A stretch of DNA of 64,000 bases. Origin: Sporomusa acidovorans. Lineage in GTDB: Bacteria > Bacillota > Negativicutes > Sporomusales > Sporomusaceae. Location: NCBI RefSeq assembly GCF_900101845.1, contig NZ_FNAM01000004.1, positions 1 through 64,000 of the forward strand, given 5' to 3'. The position numbers were made by a program, and so were the translations under genes. Positions 34,731-42,395 of this stretch are shown one piece after another (position 1 is the stretch's first letter; each line of letters starts with the position of its first letter). Under the pieces are notes generated by a model. The model saw only the letters and a program-made list of their open reading frames with translations, had not been told where the DNA came from and made no database searches.

Positions 34731-36113
34731 TTAGGCCCGTCCGTATACATCGTCAAACCTGACTATGTCATCTTCCTCCAGATAACTGCCGTTTTGCACT
34801 TCAATGATCTCCAGCGGTATCTTGCCGGGATTCTCCAGACGATGTTTGGTGGAAGGCGGAATATAGACACTTTCATTCCCATGCACCATTTGCTGCTGTT
34901 CACCGATGGTAACCCGGGCTGTCCCGCAAATGACAATCCAATGCTCACTGCGGTGGTAGTGCAATTGAAGACTAAGCTGCTGACCGGGCGTTACTATAAT
35001 TTTTTTCAGCTTATAGCCGGTGCCCTCGCCTAATACCGTATAGCTTCCCCAAGGCCGGTACATGGTCGTGTGCTCGTCAACTTCACGCCTGCCGCGCGCC
35101 TTAAGCTCCGCAACAACATCTTTGACCTTCTGCGACTCGCCGCGCTTGGCGACCACAATCACATCATTGGTTTCAACCACCAGTACATCCTCAAGTCCGA
35201 TGCCGGCAATCAGGCGGTCTCCTCCCAGCATCAGCGTGTTGGCACAATCAAGGGGCAGGCAATCGCCCTTAATGGCATTGCCGGCATAGTCTTTATCGAG
35301 GACATCATAGATCGCGTCCCAGGAACCGATATCGTTCCAATAAGCAGTCAACGGCGCCATGACAACCCGCGCCGATTTTTCCGCAACCGCATAATCGATG
35401 GAAATATTCGGCATGTTGTCAAATTGGTTGACTACTTCTTTAAAGGAAGCGGACATAAGCTGATAAATCTCCGGCGCATGCTCACGGAATTCTTCCGTAA
35501 TGCAGCCGCAAGTAAAGGCAAACATACCGGAGTTCCAGTAATAATTTTCTGCCGCCAAATATTGTTCCGCCGTTTCCCTATCCGGTTTTTCCCGGAAAGA
35601 AGCTACCTGGTAACCTGTACCCACTACCTGGCCTGCCTGAATGTACCCGTAACCAGTCTCGGGTTTGTCCGGCTTAACCCCCAAGGTAACAACTCTGTCC
35701 TGTGCCGCCAGGTCTGCTGCTTGCCGCACATTCTTGATAAAAATATCAATGGGATGGATAATATGGTCGGCAGGAGTCACAAACATAACTTCATCGTCCC
35801 CTGCCCCTAATTCATCCTGGCAAAATTTTGTCGCCAGCGCAATCGCCGGCGCCGTATTGCGAGCGACAGGCTCTAAGAGTATGTGGGCGCTGCCGGCGCC
35901 ACAGGCCGTCAATTCGGTCTTTACATGGTGAATATATTCCTTGTTGGTTACAATAAGCATCTCGTCAGGTTTAATAAGTGGCAAAAATCGCTTGACGGTC
36001 TGCGTCAGCAGTGAGTCCGAATTGCCAAGTTTCAAAAATTGTTTTGGCATGCAGGTTCTGGACAGCGGGAACAGACGTGAGCCGCCGCCACCTGCCAAAA
36101 TAATGAGTTTCAT
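34731..36113 (-). CDS. manC: Mannose-1-phosphate guanylyltransferase / mannose-6-phosphate isomerase
   Basis: 460 residues. The nucleotidyltransferase domain starts IILAGGGGSRLFPLSRTCMP, with FVTPADHIIHP and the sugar site VASFREKPDRETA, YYWNSGMFAF. A C-terminal cupin (from about residue 345) has the type II PMI pattern YRPWGSYTVLGEGTGYKLKK, LQLHYHRSEHWIVICGTARV, VYIPPSTKHRLENPGK. It supplies GDP-mannose for surface polysaccharide or flagellin glycans. Confidence 0.95.
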   Translation of the reverse strand: MKLIILAGGGGSRLFPLSRTCMPKQFLKLGNSDSLLTQTVKRFLPLIKPDEMLIVTNKEYIHHVKTELTACGAGSAHILLEPVARNTAPAIALATKFCQDELGAGDDEVMFVTPADHIIHPIDIFIKNVRQAADLAAQDRVVTLGVKPDKPETGYGYIQAGQVVGTGYQVASFREKPDRETAEQYLAAENYYWNSGMFAFTCGCITEEFREHAPEIYQLMSASFKEVVNQFDNMPNISIDYAVAEKSARVVMAPLTAYWNDIGSWDAIYDVLDKDYAGNAIKGDCLPLDCANTLMLGGDRLIAGIGLEDVLVVETNDVIVVAKRGESQKVKDVVAELKARGRREVDEHTTMYRPWGSYTVLGEGTGYKLKKIIVTPGQQLSLQLHYHRSEHWIVICGTARVTIGEQQQMVHGNESVYIPPSTKHRLENPGKIPLEIIEVQNGSYLEEDDIVRFDDVYGRA

Positions 36114-36239
36114 TAGGTTCCCCCTTTTACTACTAGAAGCTATATTTAATTGTACTCTGCCCGAATAGCCAATTCAAGTCAATCTTTAGCTCAATTATCG
36201 CTTCTGTTTAATATACTACACTACCAGTATACTTTCCGC

Positions 36240-36268
36240 TTGTGACATTTTTCATGATACGCTATTAT
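36240..36268 (+). promoter_or_regulatory. Candidate sigma-A promoter for the 36326 membrane gene
   Basis: TTGTGA - 17 bases - TATTAT, about 58 bases upstream of the ATG. Both hexamers match the consensus at 4-5 of 6 positions. Confidence 0.45.
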
Positions 36269-36325
36269 ATATAGAGAAATATAGATAATATTTGGTTACG
36301 CATTGCTCGAAACGGAGGAATTCTA

Positions 36326-36973
36326 ATGGAAAAATGGAGGCATCGCTGCTGTGGATTTACACCGGCAACCGTTCTTAGCCTGGCCGCGCTGCTGTTTGCC
36401 GTCAGCTTTGGCTGGCAACTGCCGCCGGAGTATGGAACTGAAAATGGGCCGCTGGAATTTTTTCAGGTCGGGATATTTGTTGTTACGGCAGTTGTAGCAG
36501 TCAGCGCATTATGGCAGACCAAACTCTCTCCAGACCGCCGCCGGCTATTCGCCCTGACAAGTGTCGTCTGGCTGATGTGTGCTGCCAGAGAACTTAGCTG
36601 GGGGCGCGTTTTTTACGCTGTGGGTCCGGACAAAATACCGCCCCTGAAAACGCTGTGGTTCGGCCCTTATGTCTATCCGGTTATAGCCGTCATTCTTCTC
36701 AGCGCCGGTACCTATTTCCTGGCAACAGGTTTGCATAAGGAATTATGGCGCTGGTTGAAGCAGGAAAACCTTCCCGCCCTTGATTTTTGCCTGTTCGTTG
36801 TTTTCCTGGTTCTGGCCGACCTGTTTGAGCACCACAGTCACGGCCTCTTGGGCGCCAAAAACGAATTATTTGAAGAACTGGCGGAATTAATCTCCTATGT
36901 AAGTTGTCTCAGTTTTATGATTAACGTCATCTATAATAAACGGTTTCGCGCTAACCAGGAACCGCCTACCTGA
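36326..36973 (+). CDS. Integral membrane protein of unknown function
   Basis: 215 residues with about five membrane helices (VLSLAALLFAVSFGWQL, FFQVGIFVVTAVVAVSALW, LFALTSVVWLMCAARE, YVYPVIAVILLSAGTYFLA, FCLFVVFLVLADLF) and a polar, conserved-looking ARELSWGRVFYAVGP loop plus an EHHSHGLLGAKNELFEE segment rich in His and Glu. It resembles small bacterial membrane proteins without assigned role. AACGGAGGA precedes the ATG. It lies alone on the plus strand. Confidence 0.7.
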   Translation: MEKWRHRCCGFTPATVLSLAALLFAVSFGWQLPPEYGTENGPLEFFQVGIFVVTAVVAVSALWQTKLSPDRRRLFALTSVVWLMCAARELSWGRVFYAVGPDKIPPLKTLWFGPYVYPVIAVILLSAGTYFLATGLHKELWRWLKQENLPALDFCLFVVFLVLADLFEHHSHGLLGAKNELFEELAELISYVSCLSFMINVIYNKRFRANQEPPT

Positions 36974-37015
36974 CCTGCCCCTTTTCACCTGTCACTTTTT
37001 CCGCAATGAAAAAAA

Positions 37016-37036
37016 GAGCCTTCCCGGCTCAATTTT
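37016..37036. terminator. Bidirectional terminator
   Basis: GAGCC - TTCCC - GGCTC with AATTTT on the plus side and a run of seven A (T on the minus strand) on the other; it serves the plus-strand membrane gene and the cheX operon. Confidence 0.85.
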
Positions 37037-37055
37037 ATATTAGCCAAAACAAGAT

Positions 37056-37514
37056 CTATTTTGCCTCGCTAAGAGAAATATAGATATTCATATCCCCGAT
37101 ACTGGTATGTAAGGGAATTCCCAATGCCTCCCGGGAAAACTGCGGGGATACCGCCCTAGCGGCCACCTCAATTTGCGGCGGCATAATATCACAGTGATAA
37201 TTAAGCTTGGACAAATAGCTGGCTGCATTGCCACTAATAATATTAGATATTTCCCCCATGGCGGAAGTAACGAAGCCGTCTAATTCTTTTATTTCCATGC
37301 CTGACATGATTTGCACAATATTTAATGTTGTTTCCTGGGGAAATTGAAACAAAATGGAACCTGCAACATCTCCCGTCACCTTAATCTGGATTTCCACCTC
37401 CGGCTTCCCGCCGGCTAACGTCTTGGCTGCGCCCCGACTGACTTCAAGATCTAACATCGCTTTAAAAACTTCGGTAACAGCCTTAAAGACCGGATTGACA
37501 TATTCTGCCTTCAT
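37056..37514 (-). CDS. cheX: CheX-like CheY-P phosphatase
   Basis: 152 residues with the family start MKAEYVNPVFKAVTEVFKAM, IKVTGDVAGSILFQFPQETT and the catalytic helix VTSAMGEISNIISGNAASYL, which carries the E-x-x-N pair used to dephosphorylate CheY-P. A glutamate-asparagine motif and the domain length are typical. Its ATG overlaps the upstream hemerythrin stop by four bases, so the two are translationally coupled; this links chemotaxis with an oxygen- or NO-binding protein (inference). Confidence 0.88.
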   Translation of the reverse strand: MKAEYVNPVFKAVTEVFKAMLDLEVSRGAAKTLAGGKPEVEIQIKVTGDVAGSILFQFPQETTLNIVQIMSGMEIKELDGFVTSAMGEISNIISGNAASYLSKLNYHCDIMPPQIEVAARAVSPQFSREALGIPLHTSIGDMNIYISLSEAK

Positions 37515-37933
37515 ATCTTTTCCAACCCCTGTTCTGTCACATATTGCGCCATTTTCTGATCGGCCGCAACTACATGATTAATCAACCAGGCCAGTAATTT
37601 GCCCGCTAATTTTTGCACGGCATCCTCATGATAGCCGGCGGCCGCGAATTCTTGCGCCATATTTTGGACATCGGCCTTAAAAGCTTCATGAATCTTACGA
37701 TGTTCTTCCCAGTCCGGATACCCCAACTTTTGTTGATACTTTTCTTCATAATTGAAATGAGTTACCACATACTCCTGGAGAAACGCCATGGTATCCTTCA
37801 CCTTGTCTATTTTTTCTTCCCAGCGGCCTTCCTGACGAATCGCCTGCACAAAATCAGCGACACGTCTAAACAGTTCTTCATGCTGCCGGTCAATGGCCGG
37901 AATGCCGATTTTGTATTTCTCTTTCCATATCAT
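37511..37933 (-). CDS. Bacteriohemerythrin
   Basis: 140 residues, four-helix bundle with the diiron ligands in order: IPAIDRQHEELF (His), VTHFNYEEKYQ (His, Glu), WEEHRKIHEAF (two His) and LLAWLINHVVAADQKM (His, Asp). The pattern H-x3-E, H-x4-H, H-x4-D is complete. It binds O2 reversibly or senses it; with cheX overlapping downstream, aerotactic adjustment of motility is plausible in an anaerobe. Confidence 0.92.
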   Translation of the reverse strand: MIWKEKYKIGIPAIDRQHEELFRRVADFVQAIRQEGRWEEKIDKVKDTMAFLQEYVVTHFNYEEKYQQKLGYPDWEEHRKIHEAFKADVQNMAQEFAAAGYHEDAVQKLAGKLLAWLINHVVAADQKMAQYVTEQGLEKI

Positions 37934-38040
37934 AGGACATCTCCCTTTATACGTTAATAGTCATTATTTATTAATTATTATAATCTATCATATGGAAATA
38001 GTCTAGGTAAAATTACCCAAAACGATAACTTGCGATGAAA

Positions 38041-38077
38041 CAGTAAGAGCATTGCCTGTTGGACAATGCTCTTACTG
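38041..38077 (-). terminator. Terminator of coat-like gene copy 1
   Basis: A 14-bp perfect stem CAGTAAGAGCATTG / CAATGCTCTTACTG with a 9-base loop, immediately after the coat-like stop; TTTC follows on the minus strand. Confidence 0.85.
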
Positions 38078-38078
38078 C

Positions 38079-38564
38079 TTAACCGTTGTATGCGCCTTTG
38101 CTATTCAAATAGTTGTAAATTCCCTCGCCATGCTGCTGCTCTTCCTTTTGAATATGATTCAGAGCCTGGCGTACGTTGGCGTCGGCAAACTCAAAAATCG
38201 CGGTATCATAAGCGCCGGATACATATTTTTCGGTCATCAGCATATCGTTGCATAGCGTTGTGTCTTTTTGGTTAGCCGTTGAGGAAGTACCCGCGGTTGC
38301 CTGAATGCTGCCGGTTTGCTGCGACTGTTGCATTTGCTGCCTTTGCTGCTGGCCTTGGTTCATGCTGGGTACTTGACCGCTCAGGATAGAGTTAATCGTA
38401 CTCAAATGCTGCTGTTCCTGCTGGGCATAGGATTGGAATAATTGTTTCAGCTGCGAGTCGGTAGCCTGCTGGGCATAACTTTGGTATTTTTCAATACAAA
38501 CCCTCTCATGAGACTGTTGATCCTGCAATAACTGCTTTTCCTTTTGGCTAAGTTGTAACGCCAT
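38079..38564 (-). CDS. Spore-coat-like (CotF-type) protein, copy 1
   Basis: 161 residues from ATG 38564 behind GGAGGAGATG. The N-terminal two helices (ALQLSQKEKQLLQDQQSHER, VCIEKYQSYAQQATDSQLKQ) and the C-terminal pair (LCNDMLMTEKYVSGAYDTAI, ALNHIQKEEQQHGEGIYNYL) form a ferritin-like four-helix pattern joined by a Gln-rich linker (QGQQQRQQMQQSQQTGS). This matches the small coat proteins of endospore formers. An almost identical but frameshifted copy lies at 53923-54412. No promoter was recognised, but the gene would be expected in the sporulation regulon. Confidence 0.75.
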   Translation of the reverse strand: MALQLSQKEKQLLQDQQSHERVCIEKYQSYAQQATDSQLKQLFQSYAQQEQQHLSTINSILSGQVPSMNQGQQQRQQMQQSQQTGSIQATAGTSSTANQKDTTLCNDMLMTEKYVSGAYDTAIFEFADANVRQALNHIQKEEQQHGEGIYNYLNSKGAYNG

Positions 38565-38705
38565 ATATCCATCTCCTCCAATTTTTTCATAGCTTTCCCA
38601 GCAATGCTTAAAAACATTCAGCAATATGCCGGCAACTTGAAAAAACTGAAGCTCCTTCAGTAGCGCTCTTTGTACATCAACATACTCATGCCGGTCAAAA
38701 TCTTA

Positions 38706-38748
38706 GATCCGCCTCATCGGTCACGTCGATCTTATAAAACGTCACTTT
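38706..38748 (-). repeat. galE remnant (third copy fragment)
   Basis: About 40 bases here match galE codons in the middle of both full galE copies (34 of 36 identical across CGCCTCATCGGTCACGTC and the next 18 bases). The reading frame is broken on both sides. It shows that a galE copy once followed the coat-like gene directly, as in copy 2, before the MNT/HEPN pair was inserted or the copy was deleted. Confidence 0.65.
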
Positions 38749-38796
38749 TCAGCTTGTTATATTCACAATCAAGCAACCGTCTTTCCGGCAATGATA

Positions 38797-39147
38797 TCAA
38801 CTTTTTTCGTGCTTGCCTAACGTCTGTCCCTTCGTGCATTTATGGCGGTCAAAAATAGTCTTTCCATTCCGATCAATATGCTCTTTCAGTTCTTTGTGAG
38901 TAGAATGCGTATAATCTACAATATCAAAGAAGTATGGTAATGGTCCTTCCTCTTCCAACATTGAATGAAGGCGTGCTATTGTAGAAAAAGAAATATCAGT
39001 ACCAAATATAGCGATATCTACATCGGAGGCAATCTTGTAGTTTCCTTTGGCTCTCGATCCAAAAATAACGGCTTTCTCTATTTCATTAAAATCTTCTATC
39101 ACCGAAATGATGTAGGCTAAATCTGTATTATTAAGGCCATAACCCAT
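38797..39147 (-). CDS. MNT-type nucleotidyltransferase of an MNT/HEPN pair
   Basis: 116 residues with the minimal nucleotidyltransferase motif KAVIFGSRAKGNYKIASDVD (GSRAxG...SDxD) and the third acidic segment near PYFFDIVDYT. Such MNT proteins, paired with a HEPN partner, act as antitoxins that AMPylate and neutralise a HEPN RNase. The HEPN gene is 23 bases upstream. GGAGGC precedes the ATG. The pair lies between galE pieces, so it arrived as an insertion. Confidence 0.8.
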   Translation of the reverse strand: MGYGLNNTDLAYIISVIEDFNEIEKAVIFGSRAKGNYKIASDVDIAIFGTDISFSTIARLHSMLEEEGPLPYFFDIVDYTHSTHKELKEHIDRNGKTIFDRHKCTKGQTLGKHEKS

Positions 39148-39170
39148 AATCTGCCTCCATTTTCCAAAAG

Positions 39171-39569
39171 CTAGTGCATATTTTCCAATTTTTTCTGCAG
39201 CGCTTTCAATATGGGATAATACCTTCTTCGGATAAGCCTTTCGGCTTCTTGCGCCACACTCTCATCATAGGTATGAGCCATTAAATTTCTCTTTTCCAGA
39301 GCATCGATCCATGTGTGACCATCGTGCACTAATTCTGCTTGAAACGCCGTTTGTAACGTCTGACGGGGACTTTTTACACTAAACCCTTCCGCCTCCAAAT
39401 AATCTTTGGCAGTTTTCCAAGCAAGTTCAAATGTGTATTCAAAACATTGTATCAGCCCTTGCACTTCAAACTTATTTAAATCAGGCTTTTCAACAAACTC
39501 TGTCAGCTGTCCCATTGCCTTCTTATAGTTACTATACCGTTGTTTCCAGCGAACATCCTTTGAGTCCAT
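39171..39569 (-). CDS. HI0074-like HEPN partner of the MNT
   Basis: About 132 helical residues: KKAMGQLTEFVEKPDLNKFE, QGLIQCFEYTFELAWKTAKD, and a C-terminal KRNLMAHTYDESVAQE carrying the R-x4-H of HEPN domains. It resembles the nucleotidyltransferase-substrate-binding partner family. As RNase toxin or regulatory subunit it would be controlled by the MNT product encoded next. The ATG at 39569 has GGGGA nine bases upstream; ATG 39578 is possible. Confidence 0.78.
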   Translation of the reverse strand: MDSKDVRWKQRYSNYKKAMGQLTEFVEKPDLNKFEVQGLIQCFEYTFELAWKTAKDYLEAEGFSVKSPRQTLQTAFQAELVHDGHTWIDALEKRNLMAHTYDESVAQEAERLIRRRYYPILKALQKKLENMH

Positions 39570-39661
39570 CTGACACATTCCCCATCCCCCTTCTGCTCTT
39601 CTCGCATATTTTTTCAGCCACAGTCCCGCTCTCCTCTTGACCTTATTATATCAACAATCCC

Positions 39662-40660
39662 TTATAAATCAAATAGCTGGCTCTCAAACCGCCAAGCGTC
39701 CCGGCACATTGCCACTATGTCCCGTTTCGCCTTCCATTGTAACTTCTTCTCAGCTTTTGTCGCATCCGCATAACATTCGGCAATGTCTCCCGGCCTGCGG
39801 TTAACAATCTCATACGGCACTGCAATATCATTGGCCTCTTCAAAAGCTCTCACCAGTTGCAGCACGGAAGTACCCCGGCTTGTCCCCAAATTATAAATAT
39901 GCACACCTGCCGTGAGGTGGTCAAGTGCGGCCACATGCCCTTCGGCCAAATCCATGACATGAATATAATCCCGGACCCCTGTACCATCGATTGTCGGATA
40001 GTCATTGCCAAAAATCCGCAGCTTAGTTAGTTTGCCTTTAGCCACCTGAGTAATATACGGCATCAGGTTGTTCGGGATGCCGTTGGGCGACTCACCGATC
40101 AGGCCGCTCTCATGGGCGCCCACAGGATTGAAATACCGTAGAAGGGACACAGAAAAGTCCGGATTGGCTTTGGCTATGTCGGTCAGAATTCTTTCACTCA
40201 TAACTTTTGTTTCGCCATACGGGTTGGTAGTCGGCAAAAGTTTCATGGTTTCCACAAAAGGAACCTTATTTTCACCGTATACGGTAGCCGATGAACTGAA
40301 AATAAATTTCTGCACTCCATACTTCTGGCAGGCTTTTGCCAAAACCATAATGCCTGCCAAATTGTTATAGTAGTAGGCAAGCGGTTTTTCAACAGACTCC
40401 CCCACTGCTTTCAGCCCGGCAAAATGAATCACACCGTCTAGGCTGTGACTGGAAAAGACATGATCCACCGCCGCCTCATCGGTCACGTCGATCTGATAAA
40501 ACGTTACTTTCCGGCCTGCTATCTTTCTGACCTTGTCCAGGGTCTCCGCTTTGCTGTTGCACAGATTATCAGCCACAATTACCTCATGGCCTGCCGCCAG
40601 CAAAGCAACACAGGTATGGGAACCTATATAGCCGGCACCGCCTGTTACCAGTATGTTCAT
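39662..40660 (-). CDS. galE: UDP-glucose 4-epimerase, copy 1
   Basis: About 332 residues, SDR-extended fold: NILVTGGAGYIGSHTCVALL (NAD-binding glycine motif), SSSATVYGENKVPFVE and the catalytic NPYGETKVMSERI (YxxxK), with VSLLRYFNPVGAHESGLIG. It interconverts UDP-glucose and UDP-galactose for surface glycans. The start at 40660 is two bases after the stop of a Y1 transposase gene; the native ribosome site seen at copy 2 (GCAGGAGAGG) is missing and only GGGAAG remains. Copy 2 lies at 54537-55529 in the same orientation. Confidence 0.95.
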   Translation of the reverse strand: MNILVTGGAGYIGSHTCVALLAAGHEVIVADNLCNSKAETLDKVRKIAGRKVTFYQIDVTDEAAVDHVFSSHSLDGVIHFAGLKAVGESVEKPLAYYYNNLAGIMVLAKACQKYGVQKFIFSSSATVYGENKVPFVETMKLLPTTNPYGETKVMSERILTDIAKANPDFSVSLLRYFNPVGAHESGLIGESPNGIPNNLMPYITQVAKGKLTKLRIFGNDYPTIDGTGVRDYIHVMDLAEGHVAALDHLTAGVHIYNLGTSRGTSVLQLVRAFEEANDIAVPYEIVNRRPGDIAECYADATKAEKKLQWKAKRDIVAMCRDAWRFESQLFDL

Positions 40661-40662
40661 AA

Positions 40663-41148
40663 TCAATCTACTTCCCTTTTTAGTAAAATATCGGAAATTT
40701 CTCCGCCCTCTGCTATTACCTTTATGAATGATTTCAAACAACTATACGCTTCCTTTCCGGCTATGCCGGCCTTTTCGGGATTCTGGTGAACATAGCGGAT
40801 AACCGTCAAAAAATAGGTGTTATTCTCTATATTCTCACTTTTATAACGGTCTTGAAACAGATGCCCAACCCGCTGGTATTTTTGATTAAAGTACTTTACA
40901 TAGCTTGTGCCAATACGTTTCATCAGTTTAGCAATGCCACTGCCCCCTTCTTTTATTACCAAGTGAACATGATTATCCATGAGACAATAGGCATATAACA
41001 AGCAGCCCTCATCAGATTTCTTCGAGTACAAGAAATCTATGAAGGTCAATTTATCTTCATCATCAAGAAATATATCTCTTCGTTCATTACCACGTATCAT
41101 TACGTGGTAAATGCCTGTTTTACTAAGTTGCCTTGCATTTCGCGGCAT
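40663..41148 (-). mobile_element. REP-associated Y1 transposase gene, copy abutting galE 1
   Basis: 161 residues from MPRNARQLSKTGIYHVMIRG, an ATG preceded by GGGTGA. HUH metal site MDNHVHLVIKEGG and nucleophilic Tyr in IGTSYVKYFNQKYQ, with LFQDRYKSENIENNTYF and VIRYVHQNPEKAGI. It is a complete TnpA_REP/IS200-like catalytic domain. Upstream (41190-41225) is the sequence CTGTCCCCAATGCTTCTTC typical of the flanks of such genes. It displaced the 5' region of galE copy 1. Confidence 0.88.
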
Positions 41149-41233
41149 AGAAATCACCCAAAAACATAATATACCGGCAAAAATCAACTGCCAATCATAA
41201 CTGTCCCCAATGCTTCTTCTGTCCCTTTGTCTT

Positions 41234-41848
41234 TCACTCCAAACCGTCTCCGTTGGTATTTAGTATTTCTTGAAATATATCTTTAAGATCTATTTGGAGG
41301 TCTGGAAAAATTATGGGATGTATTGTGTCGTCCTTGCTAAAATACTCTGCTTCTCTATATTTGGATAACTCTGCATTTATATAAAATCTGGTTATTATCT
41401 GGTGTACCGGATCTACTATCCAATACTCTAAAACGCCGTTCTGTTCATAAAGTCCGCGTTTTTTAATCACATCGAAACTGGCGGTAGATGGCGATAATAT
41501 TTCAATAATAAGGTCCGGACTACCCTTACACCCTCTCTTATCAAGCTTATTGGAATCACAAACTATTGTTATATCCGGCTGTACCACAGTGGATGCAGCA
41601 TCATCTGTTTCCCCTTTTCGCGGTAATCTAACGTCGAATGGAGCTGGATACACTTTACAGGTTTTATTTTTAAGATATCCTGTAAAATGAAACATAAGTT
41701 CGCGCAATATTTCCTGATGCAGCCGATTTGGTGCGGGACTCATAGCGTAAGCAGTACCGTCAATAAGTTCCCAACGCTCACCCTCAGGCCATGTTAAATA
41801 GTCCTTATAAGTATAAATTTTGACATTTTTTATAGCGTTACTACTCAC
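41234..41848 (-). CDS. Uma2 family nuclease-like protein
   Basis: About 204 residues. It shows the DUF820/Uma2 pattern: YLTWPEGERWELIDGTAYAM, SPAPNRLHQEILRELMFHFT, PFDVRLPRKGE, VVQPDITIVCD, GSPDLIIEILSPSTASFDVI and KRGLYEQNGVLEYWIVDPVH. The D/E-x-K-like restriction endonuclease core is present (PDLIIEILS, YWIV). These genes are frequent in accessory islands and their targets are unknown. The GTG at 41848 has AGGAG nine bases upstream. Confidence 0.8.
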   Translation of the reverse strand: MSSNAIKNVKIYTYKDYLTWPEGERWELIDGTAYAMSPAPNRLHQEILRELMFHFTGYLKNKTCKVYPAPFDVRLPRKGETDDAASTVVQPDITIVCDSNKLDKRGCKGSPDLIIEILSPSTASFDVIKKRGLYEQNGVLEYWIVDPVHQIITRFYINAELSKYREAEYFSKDDTIHPIIFPDLQIDLKDIFQEILNTNGDGLE

Positions 41849-42003
41849 AATACTCAACTCCTAATACGGCTTTTCCTTCAGTATATCATATTGGTATAAA
41901 AAGTAAAAATAGCAGTAGCTTTCAAAACTGTCCCAGCGGCCTGTCATTACCTTATGAATCATGCTCCTATTCGATTCGCTTGTTTTTACATTATATTCCA
42001 TTT

Positions 42004-42062
42004 CAAGTCTGTTGTCAATCGGAACCGTCCCCAGTGGCTTTGGAACCGTCCCCAGTGGCTTT
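42004..42062. repeat. 38-bp direct repeat plus tandem 21-mer, left end of the ATPase/SNF2 segment
   Basis: Bases 42004-42041 are identical to 52209-52246. The last 21 bases of the unit, which include ACCGTCCCCAGTGGCTTT, are repeated again in tandem at 42042-42062. A related piece (CCGTCCCCAGTGG) occurs at 42385-42397. Similar GGGGACGGT sequences accompany REP-type transposases in Firmicutes. Confidence 0.85.
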
Positions 42063-42375
42063 CAATCTTATTCTTTTGTAAAAAGTTAGCCGTTTGCGTA
42101 CTGCAAACGGCATTTAGTTCTTCCTGGAAATGATGTGACCAGCCACATTCCGCGCTAAGAATAGCATCATTATCGCCAGGATGAACCATAACCTCGCTGA
42201 CACCTTGCGGCAGATTCCGGATAATATCCAGCAAGCATTCTTCCCGCAGGCAACCGCCTGCGACTATTCCCAAAAAATGATTGGGAAAATTAAAACTCTT
42301 TCTTTTCGCCTTAGCAGCAGCCAGCTTTGCCAAAAATACCGCTGCTTCCAGCGAATGTCCAGAGAATTCACCTGC
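42009..42375 (-). pseudogene. C-terminal fragment of a YdjC/ChbG-type carbohydrate deacetylase
   Basis: A stop-free frame encodes HSLEAAVFLAKLAAAKAKRK and FPNHFLGIVAGGCLREECLL, then LPQGVSEVMVHPGDNDAIL, the late conserved part of YdjC-like deacetylases (the GxxExMxHPG segment). The N-terminal two thirds with the metal site are absent. Both ends run into GGGGACGG repeats, so the end of the frame (SHWGRFQSHWGRF) is repeat-derived. It is a decapitated, non-functional gene caught between repeats. Confidence 0.75.
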
Positions 42376-42395
42376 TGCCCCCCGTCCCCAGTGGT

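Noticed and set aside
39662-40660. galE duplication as a pure assembly artefact
   Set aside because: The two copies differ in protein sequence, have different C termini and different leaders, so they are real separate genes; only raw reads could fully exclude error.
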